A DNA stretch of 64,000 bases from Stomorhina lunata (GCA_933228675.1 OW121744.1:58299775-58363774), one strand, 5' to 3'; positions 35,086 through 47,964 are shown, counted from the first letter of the stretch. A program made the numbers and translations. Notes: a model not told the origin generated them from the letters alone.

Positions 35086-38000
35086 GGAAAGCTTTTGATG
35101 TTGTAATTTTTTTATATAAAAAGTTTTCTATCTGAAATATTTTGAAGACGATATTTCGATATGAAAAATTTACATCGAAAATTTTATATAGGCAAACTTT
35201 TGATATTAAAAGATTTTCTATAGAAAACTTTCGATGTCTCTCGCCAAATTATGTGTCGCTACATCGACAAATAATAGAAAACTTTCGAATCTTAAAGCTT
35301 TCGGTTGGATGTATAATGATCAGGCGTAGGCAGCCCAAAAGCCGATATCTTTTTGTAATTTTCGTAAATAATATTATTTTTCATTATTCATGAAATTAAT
35401 GAATTAAACTTTTCTCGACATTTTTGGGATAGAAAAATTTCCATATCAAAAGCTTTCCTATTGGTAACTTTTAATATGTAAATTTGTCTACTAAAAACAT
35501 TCTACCATCAAAAGCGATATCGAAAGATTTCTTATATAAAATTTTCCTATAGGAAACTTTCAATATCAAAAACATTCCTATAGGTAACTTTTGATATAAA
35601 AAGCTTTCAACTAAAAACATTATATATCGAAAGCTTTAAAAAACGATTTCCTATATAAAACTTTCGATACCGAAAGGTTAACTATTTATAATAAACTTTT
35701 CATATTGAAAGCTTTTCTATAGAAAACCTTTGATATCAAAAAATTTCTTATATTAAACTTTTGTTATCAAAGTATTTCAGAGTGAAAACCTTTTATATCA
35801 ACGGATTTCGTAAAGGTAACTTTTAATATCAACCACTTTCTACTAAAAACATTCCATATCAAGAGCTTTCCAATACAAAACTGCCAATATCTAAAGATTT
35901 CTTATATAAGTCGATGTTGGAAAACTTCCTATAATAAACTTTCGGTATCGAAAGATTTTCTATAGAAAACTTTTGATTTCCTTAATAAGACTTTGAATAT
36001 CGAAAGATTTCATATAGAAAACTTTCGAATCTTAAAGCTTTCGGTTGGATGTATAATGATCAGGCGTAGGCAGTCCAAAAGCCGATATCTTTTTGTAATT
36101 TTCGTAAATATCATTACTTTTCATTATTAATGATTTCTTATATTAAACTTTTCTCGACATTTTTTGAATAGAAAACTTTCAATATCAAAAGCTTTCCTAT
36201 TGGTAACTTTTAATATGTAAATTTTTCTACTAAAAACATTCCACATCAAAAGCTTTCCAATAAAATATACCGTTATTTATCTAAAGTTTTCTTATATAAA
36301 ACTTTCGATATCGAAAGGGATTCTATAATAAATGTTCCATATCGAAATATCGTCGTCAAAATATTTTAGATAGAAAACTTTTAATATAAAAAATTTCAAT
36401 ATTAAAATGTTTATATTAAAAATTCCTATATAAAACTTTCGACAACGAAAGAATTCCTATAATAAACATTCGATATCGAAAGATTTCTTATATAAAATTT
36501 TCCTATAGGAAACTTTCAATATCAAAAACATTCCTATATAATATATTGATATAAAAAGCTTTTAACTAAAAACATTATATATCGAAAGCTTTAAAAAACG
36601 ATTTCCTATATAAAACTTTCGATACCGAAAGGTTAACTATTTATAATAAACCTTTCATATTGAAAGATTTTCTATAGAAAACCTTCGATATCAAAAAAAT
36701 CTCTTATATTAAACTTTTGTTGTCAAAATATTTCAGAGTAAAAACCTTTTATATCAACAGATTTCGTAAAGGTAGCTTTTAATATCAACAACTTTCTACT
36801 AAAAACATTCCATATCAAGAGCTTTCCAATACAAAACTGCCAATATCTAAAGATTTCTTATATAAGTCGATGTTGGAAAACTTCCTATAATAAACTTTCG
36901 GTATCGAAAGATTTTCTATAGAAAACTTTTGATTTCCTTAATAAGACTTTGAATATCGAAAGATTTCATATAGAAAACTTTCGAATCTTAAAGCTATCGG
37001 TTGGATGTATAATGATCAGGCGTAGGCAGTCCAAAAGCCGATATCGTTTTGTAATTTTCGTAAATATCATTACTTTTCATTATTAATGATTTCTTATATT
37101 AAACTTTTCTCGACATTTTTTGAATAGAAAACTTTCAATATCAAAAGCTTTCCTATTGGTAACTTTTAATATGTAAATTTTTCTACTAAAAACATTCCAC
37201 ATCAAAAGCTTTCCAATAAAATATACCGTTATTTATCTAAAGTTTTCTTATATAAAACTTTCGATATCGAAAGGGATTCTATAATAAATGTTCCATATCG
37301 AAATATCGTCGTCAAAATATTTTAGATAGAAAACTTTTTATATAAAAAATTTCAATATTAAAATGTTTATAATTAAAATTCCTATATAAAACTTTCGACA
37401 ACGAAAGAATTATTATAATAAACATTCGATATCGAATGATTTCTTATATAAAATTTTCCTATAGGAAACTTTCAATATCAGAAACATTCCTATAGATAAC
37501 TTTTGATATAAAAAGCTTTTTACTAAAAACATTATATATCGAAAGCTTTAAAAAACGATTTCCTATATAAAACTTTCGATACCGAAAGGTTAACTATTTA
37601 TAATAAACTTTTCATATTGAAAGATTTTCTATAAAAAACCTTCGATATCAAAAAAAATCTCTTATATTAAACTTTTGTTGTCAAAGTATTTCAGAGTGAA
37701 AACCTTTTATATCAACAGATTTCGTAAAGGTAGCTTTTAATATCAACAACTTTCTACTAAAAACATTCCATATCAAGAGCTTTCCAATACAAAACTGCCA
37801 ATATCTAAAGATTTCTTATATAAGTCGATGTTGGAAAACTTCCTATAATAAACTTTCGGTATCGAAAGATTTTCTAAAGAAAACTTTTGATTTCCTTAAT
37901 AAGACTTTGAATATCGAAAGATTTCATATAGAAAACTTTCGAATCTTAAAGCTTTCGGTTGGATGTATAATGATCAGGCGTAGGCAGTCCAAAAGCCGAT

Positions 38001-39175
38001 ATCGTTTTGTAATTTTCGTAAATATCATTACTTTTCATTATTAATGATTTCTTATATTAAACTTTTCTCGACATTTTTTGAATAGAAAACTTTCAATATC
38101 AAAAGCTTTCCTATTGGTAACTTTTAATATGTAAATTTTTATACTAAAAACATTCCACATCAAAAGCTTTCCAATAAAATATACCGTTATTTATCTAAAG
38201 TTTTCTTATATAAAACTTTCGATATCGAAAGGGATTCTATAATAAATGTTCCATATCGAAATATCGTCGTCAAAATATTTTAGATAGAAAACTTTTTATA
38301 TAAAAAATTTCAATATTAAAATGTTTATAATAAAAATTCCTATATAAAACTTTCGACAACGAAAGAATTATTATAATAAACATTCGATATCGAATGATTT
38401 CTTATATAAAATTTTCCTATAAGAAACTTTCAATATCAGAAACATTCCTATAGATAACTTTTGATATAAAAAGCTTTTTACTAAAAACATTATATATCGA
38501 AAGCTTTAAAAAATGATTTCCTATATAAATATATTTTTACTAAAAACATTATATATCGAAAGCTTTAAAAAACGATTTCCTATATAAAACTTTCGATACC
38601 GAAAGGTTAACTATTTATAATAAACTTTTTATATTGAAAGATTTTCTATAGAAAACCTTCGATATCAAAAAAATCTCTTATATTAAACTTTTGTTGTCAA
38701 AATATTTCAGAGTAAAAACCTTTTATATCAACAGATTTCGTAATGGTAGCTTTTAATATCAACAACTTTCTACTAAAAACATTCCATATCAAGAGCTTTC
38801 CAATACAAAACTGCCAATATCTAAAGAATTCTTATATAAGTCGATGTCAAAAAACTTTCTATAATAAACTTTCGATATCGAAAGAAATTCTATGGAAAAC
38901 TTTTGATTTCCATAATAAGACTTTGAATATCGAAAGATTTCATATAGAAAACATTCGAAGTCAAACTTTCAATATCGAAAGCTTTTCTATAGAAAGAAAA
39001 CTTTTGTATCGAAAGATTTGCTATAGAAAACTGTTAATATCGAAAGATATCCTGTAGAAAGCGTTCGCTATCGAAAGATTTCCTTTAGAATACATTCGCT
39101 ATTAAAAGCTTTTCTACAGAAAACTTTGCTATAGAAAATATTCGCTATGTAAAGTTTTCCTTAATATGAGTTTTT
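35086..39175. repeat. Tandem array 3, diverged ~31-bp units in ~960-bp higher-order repeats
   Basis: The basic phrases are AAAACTTTCGATATCGAAAG and ATTTCCTATATAAAAC, diverged from unit to unit. A non-repetitive marker, GGTTGGATGTATAATGATCA followed by GGCGTAGGCAG and AAAAGCCGATATC, occurs near 35308, 36044, 37004 and 37962. The last three are about 960 bp apart and the whole block between markers is closely repeated. The 83- and 104-codon frames here are repeat translations. Confidence 0.9.
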
Positions 39176-39221
39176 TGAATTTTCTTGAACTTAAAAAAAA
39201 CCTTGTTTTATATACCGATAT

Positions 39222-39435
39222 GTGCTGGAAATCGAGCGTTTTCATATCGTTCGATTTCTGATATGTTTTTGAGATAACTATCGGTTATTTTCCCTAAAAA
39301 TGAAAATTTGGGATTTAGTCCTTTTGACTGATATCTTATCTTTCATTTGGTTTGAGTTTTTTTGTGGAAATAGGGGAAATTATCTCAAAAATATATTAGA
39401 AATCGAACGATTTGAAAACGCTCGATTTCCAGCAC
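39222..39435. mobile_element. Palindromic MITE with ~57-bp arms
   Basis: The left arm GTGCTGGAAATCGAGCGTTT and the right arm AAACGCTCGATTTCCAGCAC are inverted, and pairing continues through CGTTCGATTTCT and TTTTTGAGATAA blocks. Total span is 214 bp with about 100 bases of loop. Confidence 0.85.
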
Positions 39436-40424
39436 AACCCGGATAATATAGAGCTAGTGCGAGTAATGTGATATATTAATAAATTTTAGGTTGTCGATAT
39501 GAAAAATCATCAAACCAATATTTCCTACCGAGAACTTTTAGTTGTTATTATTTATTCGGATACTATTTTTATTTTCTCATACAGTTAGTAATATTTGTAC
39601 TAGAATATTTGGTTGATTATTTTATGTCCTCAGCCTTTTTCTTTAGCCTTAACGTCAAAAGCCACAAAAGGCAAAGCTTTAATATTTATGCATATTTTTA
39701 TTTTCGTATTTGTTGCTGTTCATATATTTTTCCATATAAAACTTAATGATTGTCTCAAGGAAATGCAATTATTATTGTGTTATTGTTGTTTCGAGGAGAA
39801 AATGAAAAAATACGTTTTTCTATTTTTTGCTATTTTTCATTTGTTAAACGAAAAAAATGCAAAAAAAAATGTAAAAATATAAAAATTTTTACAAATAAAA
39901 TGAAATTTATTTTAATGTATTTTTAGAAAAAATTATTATAGTACGAAGAAGACACGGAAGAATAGGTAATATTTCTGGTCTGTTATTGTATTAAATGACG
40001 TACATTTGAAATGCAATGAAATGATGATAAAGATGACGAGACGTCTGAAAATATTACAGGGCAGAGTCGAACAAACAACTAGGACTCAACATGTAAAACA
40101 TTCCTATAGGTATTCTCAAAGAATGCGAATGTGTGTGTTTTAAATGTGAGAAAATTTTAAACATATGAATGGACTTTCGGAAATAAGAAGAAAAAGTAAA
40201 AGGTGGTATTTGTTGGTAACGAAAGACAAAAAAAATGGTGAAAAAATACAATAATATAAAAATGTACTATATTAAATTAATAACTTATAGTAAGGGTATT
40301 CAGAGTTTAAACTATTTCAAGTATAAAAATCTGTAGTTGCCGGTAAAACAGGCAATTGTTATTAAGAAACTTTAAAAGCTCTGGACAATTAGAAAATGGC
40401 ATACTACTCGTAAATAAGATGAAC
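39436..40424. other. Spacer with no recognisable gene
   Basis: AT-rich sequence. An 89-codon plus-strand frame at 39613-39882 is hydrophobic only because of T-rich codons and has no family motif, so it is not called. Confidence 0.4.
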
Positions 40425-41284
40425 AAGTAAGAAAGCGCTATAGTCGGTCAAGCCGACCATACGATACCCTTCACCACTAAGGTCAAAGGTGTTATTTTTC
40501 CTGTATAAAGACAAATATTTGCTAAATTTTGCCATCATAAAAACATTTTCTCAAAACTTATATATTCAACCTGTTTCCGTCATTTGGACTTATATGAGAG
40601 CTAGGGTCAAATGTGGACCGATTATCTCGAAATTTGGCAAATTGATTACAGTTGTTACAAAAATTATGCATGCAAAAAATAAACTCAAAATTTTCATTAT
40701 CTTTAGATTTACGAGCGTTTTAGTGATTTTTTGTCTCATTTAGTGCGTTTTTGAAGAAGAGTTTGTATGGGAGCTATGGTCAAATGTGGACCGATTTCAA
40801 CGAAATTTGGTAGAGTGATTTAAGTTTACATAATCAGTATCTGTTTTAAATTTCATGAAAAAATATTGATATTTGTGGCCAATATAGCAATTCCGGGAAG
40901 CGGGACCTATAGGAGGTACCATAAATAATGGACCGATTTTGACCAATTTCAATAGCCATGGTCCCATTATCAAAAAAATTATCTGTGCCAAATTTCATCA
41001 AATTATCTTTAGAATTGCGACCTGTAGTTTGATTACAAGGTTTACATGGGGGTCCAGCCAGTCAGCCAGCCAGCCAGCCAGACGGACGGACGGACGGACA
41101 TCGCTAAATCGACTCAGAAAGTGATTCTAAGTCTATTGGTATACTATAGAGTGCTCTAAATAAAATTTGTAGTTGGATTTTCTTAAATAAAAATCAAACC
41201 TTTTAATATAAAAACTCTACAAAATACGCAAATATAATGACATATTATACAAAATCATTTAGCATTAAAATGTTTACTTAGTAC

Positions 41285-42489
41285 TCGGGTTTTGCAAAAT
41301 TATCGACTTTTTTCGGAAACCCTTCCATTAAAGATTTTCATTTGCTTCTGATACCTTTTTGGAGCATGTGTTCCACCTGCGCTTAAAATCGGACATGTTC
41401 TTGGAAATCTTTCCTGTGTTCTTCAATTCCTTTTTTACCAGAGCCCAATACCTTTCCACAGGCCGAAGTTCTGGACAGTTAGGTGGATTTGCCTCTCATG
41501 GTACAAAAATGACATTATTCTTTGAATACCACTCAAGTGCCTTTTTTCCATAATGGCATGATGCCAAATCGGGCCAAAAAAATGTAGTCACTCTGTGCTC
41601 TCTTAAAAAGGGTAACAACCGTTTTTGTAGGCACTCCTTTATATAAATTTCTGTGTTTATTGTGCCAGATGCCACAAATACTTTACTTCTTTTGCCACAA
41701 CTGCAAATAGCTTGTCACACGAGAAACTTCTTAGGGAATTTTGTTTGTTTTTTTTGTGCGAAACTCTTGCCGAACATTGCCCCGTTTATCAGCAACATAA
41801 AAATCTTGACCAGGAAGTTGAGAAAAGTCTGCCAGTACGTATGTTTCATCATCCATCACACAACAGGTGTATTTTTTTTATAAAATCAGACTTCAATTTT
41901 TTTGCTCGTTTTTTTGCTTCTAAGTTCTTTATAGCATTGCGATCTGGAACCTTTTGGACTTTGTATGTCTTCAGTCCAGCATAAGCTTTGACTCTATGTG
42001 CAAAATTCGTAGAACATTTGAGAAAAGTCTGCCAGTACGTATGTTTCATCATCCATCACACAACAGGTGTATTTTTTTTATAAAATCAGACTTCAATTTT
42101 TTTGCTCGTTTTTTTGCTTCTAAGTTCTTTATAGCATTGCGATCTGGAACCTTTTGGACTTTGTATGTCTTCAGTCCAGCATAAGCTTTGACTCTATGTG
42201 CAAAATTCGTAGAACATTTCACCGTACGAGCTGCTTTTCTTAAAGAAGTGTTAGGCGCTCTTCGAAAGAGTCGCTCGACTTCTTTTGCCTTACCAATATC
42301 TGTAGGACCTTTTTTCCTCCCTGATCCAGGTTTTCTTTCAATGCTCAGGTTTTCCTTATACCGTCTGATGTCATTAGAAACCGTTCGAGGGTCAACTTTC
42401 AAATTTTTAGCTATTTTTTTAAAAGTCCATGACGGATGTTTTTGAAAAGTTTTAATTATATTTTCACGAACTTTTGTTTCGCAGTCCAT
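41285..42489 (-). pseudogene. DD37E Tc1/mariner transposase, copy 2, broken
   Basis: It opens at 42489 with MDCETKVRENIIKTFQKHPS and runs 146 codons. The 200-bp segment 41820-42019 is then repeated directly as 42020-42219, so the middle of the protein, around the first catalytic Asp, is encoded twice and out of register. Further frameshifts follow. Unlike copy 1 it keeps the sequence after the RPVERY Glu (GGGCTCTGGTAAAAAAGGAA on the minus strand), which shows what copy 1 lost. Confidence 0.85.
41820..42219. repeat. 200-bp direct duplication inside the DD37E element
   Basis: GAGAAAAGTCTGCCAGTACG begins at 41820 and again at 42020, and both copies then match for 200 bases up to GTAGAACATTT. 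Confidence 0.9.
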
Positions 42490-42738
42490 TTTGATTGAAA
42501 TAACTATTGAAAATTAATAATTTCTAAAATAATAGTATCTGACATATCTATAGAAACTAACTTGATCAAAAAATAAATTATTTCTTGCAATATGGATAAA
42601 TTTTGTCTAAAATAGTAAATGCATATTTTTTTAGAACACTCTTTAAAAGGTGGGTCTAAGACAAATATTTCTATGCATTACAAACATCAGCACAAACTTA
42701 TAATACCCTTTCCACCTATGGTGGTGAAGGGTATAAAA

Positions 42739-43036
42739 ATCATCGCTTGCGACCATAAAAATTATTTAATTTTTATGATAACATATGAAAAATGGATCTA
42801 TCCGAGATACGTTTTGTAAAAATTAATGCTACTGTTTTTTTAATGCTACTAACTAATTTACAAAAAAAAAAAAAATCATAACATCCAATAGAGGAGATGT
42901 GGGTAATGTGGTATACCTATTTTTTCTTGATTTTAAATGTTTACCTTTTGTACGATTAAAATATGATTTAACCATACATATGCTACATATGTTGGGATCC
43001 ATTTGAGAATAAAACTAAACGCACAATTTCACAAAA
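42739..43036. other. Spacer with no recognisable feature
   Basis: AT-rich sequence between families A and C with nothing identifiable. Confidence 0.4.
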
Positions 43037-44567
43037 AAAAAACAAGTAAGAGTGTTATATTCGGCTGTGCCGAATTTTATATACCCACCATCAAGTTATG
43101 TTACATTCAGAAATATATCTCATATATCTACGAGGGTGCAGCAAATTTAAAACGTGGACCAAATTGGAAAAAAAAATTGTTACGCTAGTTGGTATTATTG
43201 GTAAAATATTTGGAATAACTTTGGTTGCAATAGCTTTATAGTTCAACATTCAAAAGTGTGTAAGTGGTTTCCTAGTATTTATTTACTTTGAAAAAAATTC
43301 GTTATCGTAACCGGGTATGGTTTTACATTAATAAGTTGCTAAATACTTTTCGTTTAGCTTAATATTTAGTTAGGATAAAGAAGTTGATAGTAGTACGATA
43401 GGTCCATATATTTTCCTAGGAGTTCCTAATACATCTACCATACACATAATCTTAAAATGCTGCTTGTACCTCCGAATCTTTTTGATTGTAGATATAAAAA
43501 AGGAGATGTAATATATATACATATATGTATGTATATATAAGAATTAAAGCCAAATGTTGACCGATTGTAACAAAATTTCACACACTGGCTGCTATTTATA
43601 TAAAGCTTTTCATATTATATTTGCAAAATTTAGTGGCAATAGCTGTCACAGTTTCTAATTTAATAGCTTTTAACTGGTCCTTGCTAAATATTGTTTAGTT
43701 TCCGGGAGTGTTGTTTATATGAAGGCTATAGTCAAATATCTACCGATTCCTATAAAATTTGATATACTGACCAATAGTTGCAAAAAACTTCTGTATTCTA
43801 AATTTAGTCGTCATAGCTATTACAATTGTACTCAATTTATCAGCATTCATGTGTTTCCCGGGCGGGGTTATGTAAACCGATTTCGCCCATTTTCAGTACA
43901 CAACTTTTGTTAAATATCAGAAATACTTTTGTAAAATTTTGTCTCTCTAGCTTTTGTAGTTAAGGAGCTGTCGCGCTTTTATCTGACGGACATAAACCCC
44001 CTTTTCTTTTTGTATTTTTGTGTTTCCGAAAGTTTTTTTATATGGGAGCTATGGTCAAATGGTGACCGATTGTGACAAAATTTTGCAAAATTTGGCTCGC
44101 ATTCACATAAGACTTCCTTGTGCAAAATTAAGTGGCCAAAGCTATTACAGTTTATCATTTATTGGCACTTAGTTGAATTTCAGGTGGAATTTAGGCTGTT
44201 TGCGTAAGTTTTTTATATGGTAACTATGGTTAAATGTGAACCGATTTCGATGAAATTTTATATGCTGCCTAGTGCTTATGTAAAACTCCTAGATACCAAA
44301 TTTTGTCATCATAGCTGTTACAATTTGTCATTTATTAACAAATAAGCGATTAGTCTAGGCGAGGTTATACGGGAGCCATGGTCAAATGTTAATCGAATGT
44401 TAGCCCAATTTCAATACCAAAATTTTTTCATAGATGAAGTATGTTCCTACTAAGTTTCAGTGAGCTAGCTCCTTTCGTTTAGGCGTTATCGTGATTTCAA
44501 CAGACAGACGGACAGACAGACGGACATCGCTCAATCGTCTTAGAATTTCATAAGGCTTCAGAAGATA

Positions 44568-45847
44568 AAGGGTGGTTAAATTGTAAGGGCCGATGTTGAA
44601 TGTGAACCACACCTAAACGCCAAGTTTTTTTTCCAAATTTTATTTGACATTTCTCTATTTCAGACTTACTCAATTTGAACCATGGAGAGATACACAATCC
44701 AACAACGTGTTAAAGTTATCCAGACTTATTATGAAAATGGGCGTTCAAATCAAAATGCATATCGTGCATTTCGTGATTTTTTGGTCAATTTGATCGTCCA
44801 AATGTGCGTACAATCGCAAAAATCGTGGAAAAATTCGAGCAAACCGGGTCTGTAGAAGATGTGAGAACACCAGTGCATGCTCGTACAGCTCGTACTGCAG
44901 AAAATATTGCTGCTGTTCGCGATAGTGTGGCTGAAGAGCCGTCCACCTCAACTCGTCGTCGTGCCCAACAATTGCACCTCTCACGCTTGTCGTTGATGAA
45001 CATTATGCATAAAGACTTGCATTTACACGCTTACAAGGTGCAATTGGCTCAAGAACTAAAGCCTCTTGACCATTCCAAACGTCGTGAATTGGCAGAATGG
45101 TGGCAAGAAATGACAACAGTGGATGATCAATTTTCGAAGAAATCATCTTCAGTGATGAGGCACGTTTTCACCTCAGTGGATTCGTCAATAAACAGAATTG
45201 CCGCATTTGGGCGAATGAGAATCCAAGAGTGATTGTCGAAAAACCAATGCACCCACAAAGAGTGACTGTTTGGTGCGGTTTATGGGCTGGCGGCATCATC
45301 GGGCCGTATTTTTTCCAAAATGAGGCCGGTCAGGCAGTTACTGTGAATGGTGTTCGCTATAGTGAGATGATAACGAACTTTTTATGGCCCGAATCGGAAG
45401 ATATGGATGTGGACGATATGTGGTTTCAGCAGGACGGTGCCACTTGCTCTTTTGCGCAACAAATTCAACGGCCGTGTTATCTCACGTAATGGCGACGCCA
45501 ATTGGCCGCCAAGATCATGTAATTTGACACCGTTGGACTTTTTTCTTTGGGGTTATTTGAATGAAAAGGTGTACGTCGATAAGCTAGCAACAATTCAAGA
45601 GCTAAAGGATGAGATAATTCGGTACATTAACGGCATATAACCTCCATTATGCCTCAGGGTCATCGAAAATTTGGACCATCGGATGGAGGTGTGCCGCCGT
45701 GGTCGCGGCGCCCATTTTGCCGATATTTTGTTCCATACATAATTGAGTAATACCAATATATCATAATAAAATAAAATTACTATAATTTCCCAAATAGTTT
45801 GTGTTTTATTCAAAATCAACATCGGCCCTTGAAATTTAACCACCCGA
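44568..45847 (+). mobile_element. mariner DD41D-type element, distinct subfamily
   Basis: Ends AAGGGTGGTTAAATTGTAAG with GGCCGATGTTGA, and TCAACATCGGCC with TTGAAATTTAACCACCCGA, are inverted. TA flanks both (44566-44567 and 45848-45849). The element is 1280 bp and lies in family C. Confidence 0.87.
44682..45640 (+). pseudogene. mariner DD41D-type transposase, multiply frameshifted
   Basis: It starts MERYTIQQRVKVIQTYYENG near 44682. A T is missing from the T-run near 44778, ending the first frame. The middle frame (44804-45232) has the second helix-turn-helix part and AQELKPLDHSKRRELAEW. An A is missing near 45140, so SDEARF is read in a third frame, followed by HPQRVTVWCGLWAGGIIGPY and FQQDGATC. 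About 30 bases are missing after GATC, near 45450. The last frame holds the Asp in LTPLDFFLWGY. Two of the breaks are single-base losses in homopolymers. Confidence 0.82.
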
Positions 45848-45966
45848 TATATAGGTTTTGATTTTTGAGCCAATATTAAGGAAATTACAAATGGAATGAC
45901 AATCTTAATATAGCCCTCATTCTTTTTGATGGTGGGTATTAAAAAACGTGTAAAGGCGCCTTTTAT

Positions 45967-46064
45967 TACATTTTTATACAAACTCACCCTTGCTTACCCA
46001 TGAGGTAAGGATTTAGCTATTTCAAACCTATGGGTACGCAAGGGTTGATTTGTATAAAAATGTA
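45967..46064. mobile_element. Hairpin MITE, ~38-bp arms
   Basis: TACATTTTTATACAAACTCA then CCCTTGCTTACCCAT pairs with ATGGGTACGCAAGGGT then TGATTTGTATAAAAATGTA. The whole element is 98 bp and abuts the TTAA of the next element. Confidence 0.75.
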
Positions 46065-46069
46065 TTTAA

Positions 46070-46764
46070 CCCTAACCGTACTGATAACATTTTTATACGT
46101 AGACTCCTGATAAGGGTACCCGGGTACCCGTGAATACTAATTTTTCAGTTACGATTAAAATATTCCGCGAAATATATTTAGACTAACTGCAGAGGATAAT
46201 TTGAATAGTTCTTTACAGAAAATGGAATTAACATTAAATGTATATTAGAAGAATTCAGAAGATATAACAGCTTTGAAATTGTTACCTTTGCATGGCTATT
46301 AATCTGAAATCAAATCTCAAAACACATAAAGTGCATGATGGTTGCCAAAGGCCAATATGTAATACACACAACCAAATTATTGCTTCACCTTAACAGAATT
46401 TAGTTTTCTGAAGTTTATCTATTATAAAAGTGCAAAGTTAAGTTGTCAAATTATTAATTAAATGCACACATTTTAAACTAAAATAAAAAATAGAATCATA
46501 TCCATTACTTTTTTATATATATAATGCCTTAATTTTCTTACTGGTACCCGGGTACCCTTATCAGGAGGGTTAGGAATATTTGACTTTCGGTGAATCCACA
46601 GCCTAAGCCAAAAACTTTGGAAAGCTTAGAGAAACAAAAATCTTTAGAAAATAAATAGTTTTAGGAACTTACAAAACCTCAACTTTGTATCATTTATCGT
46701 TAAAGAGATATTTGACTTTAAAGGTTGTTCGGGTACCCAGGTACCCGTGTCAGGAGTGTTAGGG
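46070..46764. mobile_element. piggyBac-type MITE with TTAA duplication
   Basis: Ends CCCTAACCGTACTGA and TCAGGAGTGTTAGGG are inverted and lie between TTAA at 46066-46069 and TTAA at 46765-46768, the piggyBac signature. Near the left end, and twice on the right side, the palindromic GGGTACCCGGGTACC (one copy has AGG) occurs next to CTCCTGATAAG or its inverse. It is 695 bp with no transposase. Confidence 0.8.
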
Positions 46765-46789
46765 TTAAAGGCGTTTTCGAACAATTTTT

Positions 46790-47565
46790 TGAATTTTCAT
46801 GGAAATAAAACAGATGGCCGCCGCGGCTTTGCTGGCACACACGCGATCTTTTAATGAAATTTTCAATGACCTTTTTGCATAAATGCTGCGGTATTTCATT
46901 AATGCAGCGTCCATTTTTATTAATGGAGTCGTCGTCGGCTTATTCGCGTAAACCATCGACTTCAAAAAACCCGAAAGAAAAAATATAAAGGTGTTAAATC
47001 GCACGATCTAGGCGGCCAATTCTGGTCTCCAAAACGCGAAATAACACGACCGGGAAATGACTGATGTAGCAATTGAATTGTTTCTCTGGCTTATGATATT
47101 TGGCGCCGTCTTGTTGAAACCACATACCCTCCACAATCATTTCTTCAATTATAGGAGAGAAAAAACTGGTTATAACTGCACGATACCAAACACCATTGAC
47201 TGTTTGCGCCTGACCTGCCTTATTTTCATAAAAAAAGGTCCAATGATTCCTCCTCCTCCAAAAACCACACCACAGAGTGACACGTTGAGGATGCATTTGC
47301 TTCTCGTGAATCACTTGAGGAGTTTTCTTAATCAAAATGCGACAATTCTGCCTATTGACGAAGCCATCAAGTTGCAAATGGGACTCGTCACTAAAGATGA
47401 TTTTATCGGCAAAATTAGCATTTTCATGTTGTCTCTCCAATACCCAATTAACGAACACGATATCTTGTTCCATACATAACCTCATTCTGTCTACTTTACG
47501 ATATAATAAAGTTTCACGATTTTGTTTTTAATATCTGTGTTTTATTTAAAAATTGCGTTCTAGTT
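46790..47565 (-). pseudogene. mariner DD41D-type remnant, truncated
   Basis: On the minus strand, ADKIIFSDESHLQLDG (first Asp), HPQRVTLWCGFW, and MWFQQDGAKYHK (second Asp) are recognisable between 46994 and 47485. C-terminal pieces (FLSGFLKSMVYANKP, then RVCASKAAAAICF) lie in another frame down to 46790. The N-terminal DNA-binding domain is largely missing. The right side ends in a possible terminus reading GGGTGTCCCAACTAGAACGC on the minus strand; no left terminus was found. It is older than the other DD41D copies. Confidence 0.7.
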
Positions 47566-47964
47566 GGGACACCCCGGCGGGACCGGGCGGTTGCCAAAGT
47601 ATATATAGGCTAAAAGAAAACATTTTTGCCTATCTTTGGATGGTTTCGATTTTTGTACCTTGTTTGTCCTTTAAAAGTTATACACTATTAAAATTCAAAT
47701 TTTATGAATATATGGTGGTGTCAAATTTATTACATAGCACCCTTACTACAAATTATACAGGGTGCACAGATACCTTTTGTTAAAAACAACAGTCCATCTA
47801 ACATAACACAAACAAATCGCAGTCCATTACCAATAATAGTTTTTAAGAAATCGTAAGCCTTTATCACCATACCACGCCTACTGTTGCTACTATTTTGACG
47901 GCTACCTTAGTTTTGATACACTAGATAGGGATTTTCGGCGACCACTCGGATGACCAAGTGGCCG
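47566..47964. other. Spacer with no recognisable feature
   Basis: Mixed AT-rich sequence ahead of Helitron-like copy B. No gene, RNA or terminal repeats were seen. Confidence 0.35.

Larger units (their letters stand above)
41147..42643 (-). mobile_element. Tc1/mariner DD37E-type element, copy 2
   Basis: Ends TAGAGTGCTCTAAAT and TTTTAGAACACTCTT match copy 1 at 6326-7605 in reverse, with TA on both sides (41145-41146 and 42644-42645). It is 1497 bp, longer than copy 1 mainly because of a 200-bp direct duplication inside the transposase gene. Confidence 0.88.
40425..42738 (+). repeat. Dispersed repeat family A, copy 2, interrupted
   Basis: Begins AACAAGTAAGAAAGCGCTAT, then AGTCGGTCAAGCCGACC and GATACCCTTCACCAC. 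It runs to 41146, is interrupted by the DD37E element, and resumes at 42644 with AAAGGTGGGTCTAAGAC and ends CCTATGGTGGTGAAGGGTAT. Joining the flanks through one TA recovers an uninterrupted family A copy. Confidence 0.8.
43037..45945 (+). repeat. Dispersed repeat family C, interrupted by a mariner
   Basis: Begins AACAAGTAAGAGTGTTATAT, then TCGGCTGTGCCGAATT and ATATACCCACCATCAA. It contains repeated TATGGGAGCTATGGTCAAAT-type blocks and a GACAGACGGACATCGCTCAA block, and ends TTTTGATGGTGGGTATTAA. The ATACCCACCATCAA start and TTTGATGGTGGGTAT end are inverted, as in family A. A mariner occupies 44568-45847. The family is common in my memory of blowfly-type genomes but I cannot name its class. Confidence 0.75.

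Noticed and set aside
39613..39882. 89-codon hydrophobic plus-strand frame
   Set aside because: Its hydrophobicity comes from T-rich codons, and nothing in the flanks supports expression or homology.
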